Below are positions 33,735 to 45,483 of a DNA stretch of 64,000 nucleotides, in pieces. Where the stretch lies: contig JAINUG010000109.1 in NCBI GenBank assembly GCA_029706075.1, positions 2,369,501 through 2,433,500 on the forward strand. Reading direction: 5' to 3'. The first letter of the stretch is position 1, and every line of letters starts with the position of its first letter. The notes beneath the pieces were generated by a model, which ran no database searches, was not told where the DNA came from, and worked only from the letters and a program-made list of their open reading frames with translations. The position numbers and the translations under genes were made by a program. The DNA is from Aldrovandia affinis (lineage: Eukaryota > Chordata > Actinopteri > Notacanthiformes > Halosauridae).

Positions 33735-34590
33735 GTTCCCCTACAATGTCCACCAAGGCTCTGTATTTGGCCCCCTCCTCTCATGGTTTCTCTTTCACTT
33801 TCTTTGCTGATGATAATCAGCTCTTTGTTTCTTTTCCTCCATCCAATACATGGAGCTCAGCATGCATTTCAGCCTGCCTGAAGGATATCATGAGATGGAT
33901 GACGGACTGTCGCCTGAAGCTCAACCTGGCCAAGATCGAGATGCTTTCATTCTCGCTAAGTCCTCCCCACTCCAAGATCTCTTCCTGAGTCTGGATGCTA
34001 CAGGTGAACTGGACTTCCACTGTCAAGGCCTTAGATGACTTTCCTTCCAACTTTTCTTATCTTCTCACATTGTAGTGGTGTCAGGTGTGCAGATCCTTTC
34101 TATGCAACATCTGAAGAATCTGCTCCTTCCTCACCACCTATTCTAATCAGCATCTTGTCCAGGCCTTTATACTCTCACATCTGAACTATTGCAATTCCCT
34201 CCTCCCTGGTCTCCCTGCCCATACCACAAAACCCCTGCAGCTAATCTAGAACACAGCTGCACAACTTGTCTTCAGTCTTCTCAAGTGGTCACATGTTACA
34301 CCCCTCCTCGCCTCACTCCTTGGCTACCTGTCACAGCACACACCGTCTATGGTATTGAATGTCTCTATATGTATGTTTTCAAGATTTATGCCATAGTTTT
34401 AGGGTGGACATAATTAACCCACAATAGTGTTTTACTGATGTTGCGCATACACTTGCTAGTCTGGGAGTGTTGTTAGGCCTGGTCTATGTAACTGTGCTCG
34501 TATTACTCTTGTGGATGCTCTTATGTTCTCTTGCATTGTACATCTCTGGATAAGAGCGTCTGCTAAATGAATGTAATGTAATGTAAGTCC
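33735..34590 (+). mobile_element. L2-like LINE, copy E (diverged)
   Basis: Plus strand. RT pieces in changing frames are VHQGSVFGPLL (33,745), the catalytic-box region FADDNQLF (about 33,805-33,830), CRLKLNLAKIEMLSF (33,908-33,953), LSHLNYCNSLLPGLPAH (34,170-34,220) and HVTPLLASL (34,287-34,313). It ends with CTGGATAAGAGCGTCTGCTA and (ATGTA)n terminal repeats at 34,550-34,585. It is clearly more decayed than copies A-D and belongs to a different L2 subfamily or an older burst. Confidence 0.8.
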
Positions 34591-35330
34591 GGTTTGCCAG
34601 AAAACCATATAATCCTTTATTTGAATGGAAGGGCAAAAAAATTGGAAGCCAGAATCAGCAATCTCAATAATTGTAGGTTTGATCTTTCCTTGCTCTGGCT
34701 ACACAAACAAACTGCCATGACATTATATCAAATAAATGTCATAGAAATTATTTTGAGAGCGATTGTATATTTAGTTTATCTGGGAATGCATATTTAAGTC
34801 TGTCTCTATTCCTGGTCCTTAGCATAAATTTAAAATTGAACAAAAATAAGGTCTCTAGTTAAGCTTGCTGTTCTGTGCCGATCATTGTAAACCAGATGGC
34901 TATGCCTTGACTACACCATCATCTCACAATTTTTGCAGCTCATTCATGCTGTTAGATTTTTACTGTGGTAGAGAAGAGAATCTTTGTCTAGTTATACAAC
35001 CATTTACATAGTTACTCTGCATGTTTAATTTACCCTCTTACAAAATAAAAAAAATCAACATTAATTACAAATGTTGGCAAATGGGGTTATGTGTGCTTTA
35101 AACAGAGTTACACTGAAAAGTTTGGGCATACCTTTTATTAATAACATTAACAATAACAACTTGGCTTTTCATACATTCTGTTCAAACAGTTTCCAAATAA
35201 AATGCAAAAAGTTACAATAAAGCAAAAGGACAAATAAATAATAAAATATGAATGGAAAACAAACAAAAATCAACTCAAATGTGAGAATCCAGATGTGGCT
35301 GGATTCCACTGCTGCAGAGTCCTGTTGCTA
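34591..35330. other. unassigned AT-rich DNA
   Basis: No supported gene or repeat terminus. Confidence 0.4.
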
Positions 35331-35334
35331 ATTG

Positions 35335-35430
35335 GCCAATGCCATAGCCCAGGCTCGAACTTGAGATACTATGTAGACCATAGAGTCCAGTCTGCACTCG
35401 CGGAAAGCACCTTTACCATGTCAGACACTC
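35335..35430 (-). mobile_element. tRNA-like SINE head fragment
   Basis: On the minus strand GGTAAAGGTGCTTTCCGCGA and the B-box-like AGTTCGAGCCT (complement of 35,351-35,361) are spaced as in tRNA-derived heads. The body and tail are not recognised. Confidence 0.4.
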
Positions 35431-36250
35431 TGGGACCCTACCTTCCACCCATGTCACAAAGCAGCCACTTCTGTAGCAGTTGGACATCATTTCCAAAATT
35501 CAATATTACAACTGTTACAACTGCATAAACAAAACAAGCATACACACAAACACACATGCACACACACATACAAATATAAGCAGTTACAACTGTTGTAACA
35601 CTCTATTTGTTTTGGGATTTTCTTTGTTGGTCTAAAATAAAATAAAAAATATATTTCAGCCACAAAGATTGGTCTACAGCATTGTGTTTTTAATGGTGGC
35701 AGAACTCCCCCCACAAGTTTTCCCACGGCCTTCATCAATGATTTAACTGATTGTTGGCTTTTTTCCACCAATGGCAGTCTCTCGTTTTACTGCTACAGTG
35801 GTCCAGTTAATAATGTTTTTACGGGCTTTTCTGACCTGTCTGTGAACACAGCCCTGTTTGGGCCCTTGTACTGATGATAGTTGCTTGTGTTTACTGTCGC
35901 TCTTTTTCTGTTTTCACATAAGACATAAAGATAGCCCTGTGTTACTGTCCTGTGCCCTGTGGTTAAATCTCTCTAAGGCTTATTGCATCACACAAACAAA
36001 TGTGAACGGATAAAGAACATTTCATCAGGCAAAAATGTCTCTGTCATCAGCAGAACTGCAAAAGCAAATGAGGTAACAATTGGATGCCTCCGTCTCCATT
36101 CACCATCGCTCATAGTAATGCATGGAGAGAATAGAAAGGCATTTATGTATACAGTTATATTTTATTTTTTAACATTTGTTGTGTTTTATTTACTTATAAA
36201 ACAGGTTAACAAGATACATTAAGCAATGAGCTCTAGCCATATTAATGCAC
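35431..36250. other. unassigned DNA
   Basis: CA-type simple sequence at 35,525-35,572; otherwise no supported feature. Confidence 0.4.
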
Positions 36251-36253
36251 TCT

Positions 36254-36295
36254 TGTAAGTCGCTTTGGATAAAGGCGTCTGCCAAATAAACCTGC
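36254..36295 (+). repeat. L2/SINE tail fragment
   Basis: TTGTAAGTCGCTTTGGATAA and GGCGTCTGCCAAATAAA, a plus-strand copy of the recurrent tail without its element body. Confidence 0.7.
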
Positions 36296-38300
36296 CAAAG
36301 AACATTTATAATATCGGAGAACAGAGTTTAAATGGAAAATGTCGTATCCTCTTACATACAGTGAATTTATAATAAAAAAATGAATAATTTGCATGTGGAA
36401 CAGTGATACAAGGAGGTGGGCCTCCCTACACCGTTTGCACAGTTTATGCAACACGTAAACATTCTTTCATCTTTTGACTTGTTCATCATTCAGACAAAGC
36501 AGCTGACACTCAGGAGAGGAAAGCAATCCTCTCTCTGGAGCGGTCAGAGTTAATCTGAGCCACTTTTAAAAGTTTACCACTGCCAGCCCACTGTAGGTGT
36601 CCATTTATATTGATTTATTTTACATAGCCCCACCCCCCTCAACCCCTGTGTTAATTTAAACCATGGTACAGTAAGTGTGCGGCTGATTTTCATTGGAGCT
36701 TACGGAGCATGCTTACTATGTACGCTTTGTTTGTTTTGCAGTTTCGTTCGATTTTCCTTTCCGACCAAAATAAATGAAATCCAGATTAATCCGCTCTGAC
36801 AGTTGTTTGGCCCGTGTTCTTTACGGCTGCAGAGTAAATGCACAGTTCAAGTGAAAACCGGGGGCCTCTTAAGTAGATAAATGTTAAAGTGGAAGCTCTT
36901 GGGGAGAGCAGGTTTAATTAAAGAAAGCCCATGTTCCTTTTATGCCTGTAATTAAATGATTTATGCCCCCTTTTCTTTTCTTTATTTTTTTTCTCCCGAC
37001 AATTTTACCCACCTCAATTTCCAGTGACATCCTTGACTGTAAAGCACTTTAAATGAGAGAGGGTAATGAAAGTCTGCTCCTTATTTAGGTGTAGAGATTG
37101 AAAGGGGGGGAATGCAGCTACCACTGAGTGGCTGAGTGCTTCCATGTGCTTGTGTGTCTTTGCAGTTTTTTTATTTTTTACGGTCCTTTTTTTTCATTGA
37201 CTCCCGCTGGTCTTTCCCGTCACTAAACAGACTATAAAGCCATGCATGTATTTTGGGGGAGGGGCTTAATGAGGTGTGCCACCGAGCCCAGCCAATCAAA
37301 ATCTCACAACCGCCAGGCTCCCTAAAACAGCCCCCCTCCCGCCCGCCCCTCTCACCGGGTGCTTGGTGTCCACAGATGTTCCCTCCTTTAATGATTTCTT
37401 AACCATTAAGTTAATAGTTGTTTATGGCTGTGAAATACAGGAATGCAAGCGCTTGAGGGCGGGGCTGAAAATGGGAAGGGGTGGGGGTGTTGGAGTCCAG
37501 TTCTGAGCAGGGGCACTGAGGCATCAATTTGGGGTTATGGGGGGTACACCCCACTGGAGACGGGGATAGAGCAAGGCCCTTTTCGTATTCAGGTGCCTGG
37601 AGCATACAGGAAGCCCTCCTGGTGTCCCAAAACAACACTGCCCCCTTTGGATATTTTCCTTGAGTACCCTCACTAAAATTATAAATTTTCATCGTCTTGG
37701 ATGTATTGAAAAGGACTTGCGAATATGAGCTGAATGGCCTGTTCTCATTGTTCCAGTGACTTTCAATGTTTGAGAACCCATAACTGATGGAGACAAGAAT
37801 ATGTCTCTGTGGAGACAAGAATATGATGAACAAAAAAAAAATATGGAAGAATGAGTCTGTGGAACCAGAAAAAAAATGGTAGCATTTAAAAATTATATTT
37901 CTAATATTTAATATTTTTTTATATGTAAGCTGTCCACGCAGAACTAATAACACCCATGCCTAAAAAGGCCAGAGGTGGGGGGACAGCAACCCCCTTGTGT
38001 ACAATTGGTAACAGTGCTAACGCAAACCTCCTGTTTGAACCAAATAAAAATGAGGCCCTAGGAGGGTCCAATCTGCCCTGGACAGAGCTTAGCTAAATTA
38101 TCTAGAACATTCTGTCCATTGGAGATCTACTCTTGTGGGTGCACTAAGTACTGAAAAAAGGGGCATGAATAATTGTGACACATATCTTTTTTGGGGAAAA
38201 AATGACTTCTTTAAGAAAATATTTTTCTCTGAGCAATTGTATTAAAATAAAAGAATATAATTTCCCAATGTTTGAGCATACAACATAGCTCATTACCTAT
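36296..38300. other. unassigned DNA, with a low-repeat block at 36,540-37,130
   Basis: The block 36,540-37,130 has no transposon signature and carries GATTAATCC (near 36,783), TTTAATTAAAG (36,913) and GTAATTAAATG (36,948), homeodomain-type words. The rest is mixed. The 180-codon open frame on the minus strand at 37,411-37,953 has no recognisable domain and is not called. Confidence 0.3.
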
Positions 38301-38302
38301 AT

Positions 38303-38398
38303 TGTTTATTTTAGATTTTTTTATTATTTAATAATTATTTTATTTTAATGATTTTATTTTAGATTTTTTTATTATTTAATAATTATTTTATTTTAATG

Positions 38399-38440
<42 letters not shown>
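38303..38440. repeat. 47-bp AT-rich tandem repeat plus (AT)n
   Basis: TTATTTTAGATTTTTTTATT with its continuation is present twice in tandem (from about 38,307 and 38,354), followed by a pure AT run at 38,402-38,438. Confidence 0.9.
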
Positions 38441-38444
<4 letters not shown>

Positions 38445-38725
38445 TATTATAGTCAGAGCAATATGTTGCAGCCTACTGTGGTCATGGACCATAAACACAA
38501 GGATACATTCTGTACCCTTGTTTGTGTTCTCATGCCGGTTTACAAGGCCCGGACAGGCCAACCAGTAAACACAGGAAGTGACATCATAATCTGACCAATA
38601 ACCGAGAAACAACATATGACAGTGAATTAAAAGGAAATGTTTCGAGAGTGTGATTTTGATACTGAGCTTGATGCTGATGCTTGATGTTGAACGGTGAAGT
38701 CTGCTAGGGCAAAATTGCATGTCAA
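38441..38725. other. unassigned DNA
   Basis: No supported gene or repeat terminus. Confidence 0.4.
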
Positions 38726-38905
38726 TTTTAGGCATTTAGCAAACGCTCTTATCCAGAGAGAATTATCCAAAGTTTAATTTCTTTACATACAATCCATTTA
38801 TACAGCTGAATTGTTTTATATTTTACTAAAGCAATTCAGGTTAAGTGCTTTTGTTTAAGGATACAACAGCAGTGCCCCCACCTGGGAATCGAACCTGCCT
38901 CTTTT
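38726..38905 (-). mobile_element. V-SINE-like element, head truncated
   Basis: Plus-orientation landmarks: ATTTAGCAAACGCTCTTATC (tail), CAATCCATTTATACAGCTGA and AAAGCAATTCAGGTTAAGTG (centre), CACCTGGGAATCGAACCTGC (B box). The A-box end is missing. Confidence 0.65.
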
Positions 38906-38969
38906 CTGTCAGTCATCTTAATGAGTGCTATTTGACTGAGAGAAAACCTGTGTCTGTAGAATAAACATG

Positions 38970-38995
38970 TACAGGTAACTGCCAAAATAAAGGGT
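38970..38995 (+). repeat. Tc1-family terminal repeat remnant
   Basis: TACAGGTAACTGCCAAAATA matches the terminal repeat of the 7168-7690 family, next to a TA. No matching partner or transposase sequence follows. Confidence 0.55.
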
Positions 38996-40390
38996 TCTTT
39001 AAACAGGTGCAGTACCACGAGTGTCTGCCGGGAGTGCAGAACTGGCAGATAAGCCTGGCTCTCCCCTTTCAATGAGCCCAACTAGTTTGAAGACAGACGC
39101 TGACCAGCTGCAAGGACAATCCCACCTTTAAACTGCTCTACAACACAGCAGACTACGCTGTCATTCAAAATACTTGTGCAACGCAATGTGCTAAATAGCA
39201 AATCTCACTCCTTCTCAGTCCTTACACTTTCTCCTTCATATTGTCTTCCCGCCTATTCTCAGAACATAGACGGTCAGATCTCGAGAGATCTCCGGACTCT
39301 CTCTCCTTACCATCTGGGAACAGCAGCAATCACCACGCCAGGGATGTGCCAGCTTAGACATAGGGCAGATTCTCAGAGGCTGGTTCACTTCCCCAAGTCT
39401 CTTAGTTTATCTTTGAATCGCCTTAGACCAGACTTCACTGAGTTGATGTGATTGGTTAGAAAATATTGGTTACATCCAGAAAAGTGGGCGGGTTTATGGC
39501 TCTGAACTACACAGTTTTTGGCAGGCTCATAGCGGAGAGGTATAACTGAAGATTTTTTTTTCTCAACATTACGTTTTCTCAGTTTCATTATTCAAAGTTA
39601 AGTAGTGTATGCTGCACACTGTGATTAGATTGAACACATCCCTTGATATGAGGTCCAGATAAAACATATTGTAAATATGTTCAAGCACACATATTACTGT
39701 TTGCAGACCTAAATAATGGAACAATTTGATTGCTGATTTTTTTTGTCTGATTAATGCTTTTATATATATTATTCCACGCTTATTCAGTGTGCCTCTGTCA
39801 TGTTCTTGCTCCAAAAAATTGGATTAAAACTCAAATCTTCAGCTCCCCTCACTCTCTGTTTTAACACAGATTTAATGCAAGACTTCTCTCAATAATCACA
39901 CCTTTTAAACAGCTGCACCACCAAAAGTGCAAAATGCCAGAATATCTGTTGAAATCACAGCGCTGCTTTTGACCAAACAGGAAATTAACAACAGATTGAA
40001 GTAATGGGAAACAGCGATATCCATCCAATAACATTTTCTCAGCTCAGAGTGAGTAATTGTGGTACAGATATCCCAAAAATCCCAGTTTGGGTTGCATTGC
40101 TACCTCTTAATTTAATACACACCAATAGCACTTTGACAGAGGAAAGACAAACCACCCTACGCGTTTACTGTAACAGATGAGGATACAGCCATCTCTATGC
40201 TTTCTTTTTCCTCCCTGTCAAATAAATGTAGTTTTAACATTTGCTAAGTGCTGGAAGTTGAAAACAGTGTTATTTCTTTGAGAATTGGGGGCTGATGATG
40301 TGTGGAGAGTCACTCCAGAGGTTCAGTCGTCTCCTGTGAGTTCAGAACAAGAGTAATAGAGTAATGGGAGGGGGGGAGATAGTGTTAGAG
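38996..40390. other. unassigned DNA
   Basis: No supported gene or repeat terminus. Confidence 0.4.
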
Positions 40391-40394
40391 AGTG

Positions 40395-40588
40395 TGTCTT
40401 GTATATACATGGGTGTGCACATTGATGTACATGTGTGTTTGTGTGTGTGTGAGTGTATGTGCACATAGGTATGAGTGTATGTGTGTTTTTATGTGTGTGT
40501 GTGTTCATCACTTGTTTATACTTGGTAGTGTATGCATGTGTGCATGTGCACGCTGGTGGGTATGTTTATGTGTACATGCATGCACACT

Positions 40589-40630
<42 letters not shown>

Positions 40631-41000
40631 TGTTCACTTGTATGCGCATGGCATGCATGTATGTGTGTGTGTGAGCGTATGTGCACATACATAGGTGTTT
40701 GTGTGTGTGTTTGTATGAGAGAGTGTGTATCTTTGCCCGTTTGCACATATATGCTTGTGTGTGAGCATACTGTATGTGCACATACATAGGTGTGTGTGTG
40801 TGCGTGTGTTTGTATGGGAGAGTGTGTATCTTTGCCTGTTTGCACATGGCTGTGCATGTATGTGTGTGTGTGAGAGTATGTGCACATACATAGGTGCGTG
40901 TGTTTATATGAAAGAGTATGTATCTTTGCCTGTTTGCACATGGCTGTGCATGTATGTGTGTGTACATATGTGTCAGTTTGTGCTTGTGTGTGTGTTTGGG
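40395..41000. repeat. long degenerate (TG)n-rich region with about 110-bp higher-order units
   Basis: TG runs are interrupted by recurring phrases such as GTATCTTTGCCTGTTTGCAC, ATGTGCACATACATAGGTG and GGCTGTGCATGTATGTGTG. The GTATCTTTGCC phrase recurs at about 40,727, 40,826 and 40,920, so the tract is a minisatellite grown from a dinucleotide repeat. Open frames on both strands here are repeat artefacts. Confidence 0.9.
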
Positions 41001-41194
41001 GAAGAAGCTACAGTATCCTCACTATTAGGGCGAAGGGAGGAAGTGGTAAGAAGATCTACCACCCACCCCCACTGAAAAAGGGGTATTACATGTAATACAT
41101 GCTAACTGACAGATCCACCAGGCAAATACAATAAAAGGGGAAAAACAAACAGGGAGAGGGAAGGTTAACAATAAAGCCAAGCAGAAGCAGATGT

Positions 41195-41275
41195 GGCAGT
41201 AAACGTGGGCCCGCGGGCTAGTACCGGATTACCATTTCAGCGCCGCGGTCTACAGCTGCACCGCTCATTATAAAG
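41195..41275. other. small CpG/GC-rich patch
   Basis: GGGCCCGCGGGC and GCGCCGCGGTC words stand out from AT-rich surroundings, just before a TG tract. Confidence 0.3.
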
Positions 41276-41298
41276 GACAGTTAGACAGAGCAGGGGCT

Positions 41299-41302
<4 letters not shown>

Positions 41303-41384
<82 letters not shown>

Positions 41385-41450
41385 AGTGTGTAGTGTGAGA
41401 GTGTGTGTGTGTGTGGGAGTGAGTGAGAGTGTGTGTGTGTGCTTGAGTGA

Positions 41451-41488
<38 letters not shown>

Positions 41489-41540
41489 ACATGTGTGAGA
41501 GTGTGTATGTGTGTGGGTGTGTGTGAGAGTGTGTGTGTAA
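41303..41540. repeat. (TG)n microsatellite, long
   Basis: An almost pure run of about 80 bp (41,303-41,382) followed by TGAG-interrupted runs and a second purer run at 41,455-41,485. Confidence 0.98.
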
Positions 41541-42640
41541 GATGATGGCAGGGTGGGTGGAATCATGCAGAGCTGTCTCTCAGGACAGCCACTCTTTTTT
41601 GTTGTGTGCTTTAGCTTCCCGGGAGGCAAGCTAGCTGGCTATCAAATAATAGGGATGTGGGATTAAATATAAATCCACGCCCCCACGACGAATCCGCATA
41701 AAGAGACGCCTTCTGGCTTCTTGGAGGTCTTTAACAGACCCTCCAGTGCAACGGCTTGGCACTGATGATTCAATTAAAAACTTGGGCAAAAACTACACTT
41801 TGTAATTAATCAAAAGAATCCTCTGGCAAAATGTATTTTGCCCCCCAAACACCACCCCTTCCTCTCCCCAGCCCCATCACACCCCATTATGCCTGTTACA
41901 GAGTAGTCAAAACCATGGCAACGTCTCCTGCTAAAGACCTACTCCTACAACACAGTGTAAACTCAGTGAGCTCAATCTAAAAGCTTTAGATTAATTTTTA
42001 TAGTACATATATAATATGCATTGTTCTCTCAAGTGGCATAAAAATATAAACAACTCCTTTATTATTGCAGCAATATGTTTGCAAAGATTCTCCTTTTATG
42101 GTACATTAGGCATTTTAGGAGTTTGTTAAGCTGTGATGGACAGTTAAATGGGCCAGTCACGGGGACCCACATTTATCAACCAGTGAGACTGGGAGAGAAT
42201 ATTCTGAATGTGTGAAATACATGAGAATTGAGCTGTATAATAAAAATATGTTTGCTCTGCCAACTTTCAGGGTCCCCCTGGCAACTGGCATCCCCCGATG
42301 TTGTGGGAGTTCACTGTATGGATAAAGCTGACCCCGAGGCAGTGGATTGTAATGCTGAAGACTGCTGTGCTCTGCTCGAGTAAAAAAGCCATTACAGCAA
42401 TACGGCCCAGTCATCGGGCTCACTGGTGAGGGGAGGAAACCTCTGCCAGCCATTTATGACAGGTGCTGCGATTGGGCCCCTGGTTGGGTGATTTGGTCAC
42501 ATGTGGGTGATTTTGGTTAATATGGAGTCAGTGAGCTCTCTGAGGTGTTTTTGTTTCCAGACAGATGATAACTGTGTTAGCGTAATTCAACTCATCTGCT
42601 CTGCATTACACGTCTCGGCCCCCAGAACAGCATGCCTTTG
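41541..42640. other. low-repeat DNA
   Basis: No transposon signature seen. GATTAAATATAAATCC near 41,660, GTAATTAATC near 41,802 and an X-box-like ACCATGGCAACG near 41,913 make it a candidate regulatory stretch; no gene supported. Confidence 0.3.
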
Positions 42641-42641
42641 T

Positions 42642-42722
42642 GCCATCACAATGTCATCACAACATCATCATAATATCATCACAACATCATCACAATGTCA
42701 TCACAACATCAGCATAACATCA
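42642..42722. repeat. CATCA minisatellite, left part
   Basis: Tandem CATCACAAY/ATGTCATCACAAC units. The same array resumes at 43,012 beyond the inserted L2 fragment. Confidence 0.85.
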
Positions 42723-43011
42723 GACTCCACTACCACTGAATTCTGTACATCTAGCCAATTGTCATCACCACTGCTTACTTGTTTAATACTTTTTGTATAT
42801 GCATACTTGCTTACTCCTTAAAAAAAAATTACAAAATAAAAATTGTACTAACCTTTTCCTTCCCAGTGTTACAGGTATGGTATGCAGTTGCCAACAACAA
42901 TGTCTATCGCTGTATTACTGCAATGATCTCTTGCACAAACTATGATTGTTCTTACCAAGTCGCTCTGGATAAGAGCGTCTGCTAAATGCTTAAAATGTAA
43001 ATGTAAAATGT
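42723..43011 (+). mobile_element. L2-like LINE, copy D (3' UTR only)
   Basis: Starts GACTCCACTACCACTGAATT and matches the 3' UTR of copies A and C up to the tail GTCGCTCTGGATAAGAGCGT and (AATGTAA)n. AACATCA occurs at both edges (42,716-42,722 and 43,012-43,018), fitting a 7-bp duplication, though the CATCA array makes that less certain. A 5' truncation to about 290 bp. Confidence 0.85.
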
Positions 43012-43128
43012 AACATCATCACAATGTCATCACAACATCATCACAATGTCATCACAACATCAGTATCATATCATCACAATGTCATCACAATGTCATCACA
43101 GCATCATCACAACATCATCACAACACCC
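43012..43128. repeat. CATCA minisatellite, right part
   Basis: Continuation of the 42,642 array: CATCACAATGTCATCACAAC units for about 115 bp. Confidence 0.9.
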
Positions 43129-43204
43129 CAACACGTGCAGTTTGTCCCTTTTCCCATGGACTTTAAACTCGATTGGTCACCTGCATATGTTGGATTGTTG
43201 TGTG

Positions 43205-43249
43205 TGTTGTGTGTGTGTGTGTGAGTGTGTTAGAATGTGCATGTGTGTC

Positions 43250-43301
<52 letters not shown>

Positions 43302-43335
43302 AATGTGCATTTGTGTGTGAGAATGTGCATTTGTG
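43205..43335. repeat. (TG)n microsatellite with GAATGTGCAT units
   Basis: Pure TG at 43,257-43,299, followed by duplicated GAATGTGCATTTGTGTGTGA-type units. Confidence 0.95.
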
Positions 43336-43710
43336 AGTCCTCAGAATTGACTCTAGTCTCAGGTTACAGTGGGAACTCCTAGTAAATGCGCTCCAGCTTT
43401 TCCAATCCCTTTGTGTTGGGCTGGGGGCTCTCTGCTAGGTCCAGATCCCTGTAGAGCACAGAGGCACAGAAGGGGAAGCCCCCTCACCTGATGGACCATA
43501 AGCCGCCCCACCACCACCCCGTAAGATGAGGAGTCTCGGGAACAGGGAGCCCCTTGGTCATCTTAAGCGAAAAAGCCATTCAATAAAAACAAACAAAGAC
43601 AATAAAAGAGTCATTCACTGGTACTAGTTTTATCCGGCTTCTCGTGTTACAGTGTACAGACCCCTCAAATCAATCATCAATCAGAATCTCCAAGTCATGT
43701 GCTATGTGCA
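43336..43710. other. unassigned DNA
   Basis: No supported gene or repeat terminus. Confidence 0.4.
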
Positions 43711-43714
43711 AATG

Positions 43715-43890
43715 TTTCTCTCCCTGTTCTGTAGGTGACATTGTGTGCATATCTATGTGGGCATCTATTTTATTGCAGCTGTACTGATTTCTTGCTCTAG
43801 TGGTGATTATTCTTGCCATTTTAAATGCATTTTGCACTTTAAATGCTCCTGATAAGAGCATCTGCTAAGCGTCTAAAATGTAAGATGTCA
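43715..43890 (+). mobile_element. L2-like 3' UTR and tail fragment
   Basis: CTGTTCTGTAGGTGACATTG, TTTTATTGCAGCTGTACTGA and the tail CTGATAAGAGCATCTGCTAA follow the order of the L2 3' UTR of copies C and D with many differences. An old copy. Confidence 0.6.
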
Positions 43891-43940
43891 TTGTACACAC
43901 TTGTCAATGAACACACAGGTGCATCCCGCAAGGTCCCGGT

Positions 43941-44095
43941 CAGAGATGGGCAAAGATCCATCAAAATATATCTTGTTACAAAATACAAAATACCCCTCAA
44001 ATAAATGTATCAGATCAAAATACAAAATACTGGTGCCAGAAAATGTATCAGATAAAATACATGTATTTTGTATTTTCAAAATACAGAAAAAAAAA
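43941..44095. mobile_element. possible hAT-like element end
   Basis: CAGAGATGGGCAAAGATCC starts a stretch of ACAAAATACAAAATAC words and a TGTATTTTGTATTTT inverted counterpart (44,061-44,080). The opposite terminus is not recognised. Confidence 0.3.
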
Positions 44096-45480
44096 CTTGT
44101 CTCCAATTGGCTATCATAGGCCAACATATGAATAGGTGGCTGCCTTTCTCTATGAATATGAGCAAAAAGCCAAAATCACATAGGCTATCGCCGTGTGTTA
44201 AGTGGTTAAGGCACAATCACATCTTTAGCATCTCCTAATTAGTTTGCCCACATTACTCCCTTGGTTGTTTGGGCTATTGACAACCAATTTCTTATCTTTG
44301 ATGCTATTTGTATATAAAAGAAAAATACTGAAAATAGTACAGTACAAACTTACAAACAAATCAGCATGAATTGTACATGCTAGCTAGTGTTTCTGGAGTC
44401 ACAAAGTGGCGTTTTGAGAAATTGTCTTTTCTAACTTTTCACGTCACGTCACGATTTCTCCAGGGGTATGATTCGCTCACTGAGCTAGACCAAAGTTTCC
44501 CCTGCAAAATAACCTATGTGTTCAGGGCTGTTTTCCTCTGAGCGAAATGATTCATTTTATTATTTAATTCAATTAATTTAATTAATGGTTGATTTGAAAC
44601 AGGGACAGATACAATGACATTTGGATAAATTAGCATGCGCTAATTTCCAACACCTGCCCCCATATGGGTTTTTCTAAAGTCAGAAATATTTTTAAAAATA
44701 TTTTTACCTAAAGATAGTTTAAAAAACCCCCATTATATCTCATTTGTATTTTTATATTTATGACTTGAAGTATGAAGTAATCAAGCAATTTATTATGGGT
44801 AATGCATATTCATTACACATGATAAATGGCTTGATTACTTCATATAAAAAACTGGCAGGATGGGCTTAGCAATCACTTAGAGCCCCATAGCCACTGATCT
44901 GATAGGTAGCGGTCTTATTAACCGAGTCACTGGCACCACTGTAACAGGGGTAGGTCTGCTGTGAATTTCAAACCCCAGGCAAGACTAATCACCAATCACA
45001 TTCGTATTCAGACTCCCTGTTCACATGCTCATCAGACTCTCAGAGGAGCGTGACTCAGGCAGCACCAATGAAGCACACAAATGAGATGAGTCAGTCTCAG
45101 AGGTTTGGCATTCCCCTCTTTCCCCTCTCGTTGGAAATCCCTCTGACCTTCTCACATTCGTCTTTGTCATCTGCCATCCCATTGCAGGGCTGGCGCGAGG
45201 CCATCTGGTTACCCTCTGCCCTGGTACTCAGGTTTCTGTTGGGTGATTTTCTCTACATTCCAGACACATAATGCATCATGAGACGTACAGGGATATCAGA
45301 ATCACTGAACGTGCAGCAGTATTGACATGGCAGGGCTTTCTGCTGCCCCTTCAAAGCTATAAATTCACATTATTTAACATGGTACTGTGCAAGAAATGAG
45401 ATCCTTCTGTCAAACTCAAATATGCCTACAGAACATTGCCAGTATACAGTATATATATATATATATATAAATATACACAT
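44096..45480. other. unassigned DNA
   Basis: A stretch at 44,935-44,985 shares GGTAGGTCTGC(C/T)G and TTTCAAACC words with the SINE-like block at 61,560. The hairpin at 44,771 is listed separately. (AT)n lies at 45,451-45,468. No gene supported. Confidence 0.4.
44771..44844. repeat. 74-nt near-perfect hairpin
   Basis: The left arm TATGAAGTAATCAAGC continues to about 44,797; the right arm is the complement of it, ending at 44,844. The two ~27-nt arms differ at two positions, and the loop itself contains TAATG and CATTA words that can extend pairing. It could be a palindromic mini-transposon or a small-RNA-type hairpin; the sequence alone does not decide. Confidence 0.85.
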
Positions 45481-45483
45481 ATA

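Noticed and set aside
37411..37953. 180-codon open frame on the minus strand
   Set aside because: No recognisable domain, composition typical of AT-rich non-coding DNA, no supporting context.
4784..41629. Open frames rich in Thr-His or Val-Cys (near 4,890, 5,850, 8,830, 9,650, 40,400-41,600)
   Set aside because: They are translations of (TG)n/(CA)n runs.
42642..43128. CRISPR-like regular repeats
   Set aside because: The CATCA units are contiguous, without unique spacers; the interruption is an L2 fragment, and the genome is eukaryotic.
45160..45250. Exon-like stretch after a pyrimidine tract and CAG near 45,188
   Set aside because: No recognisable protein, no partner exon, and no matching donor that would keep a plausible frame.
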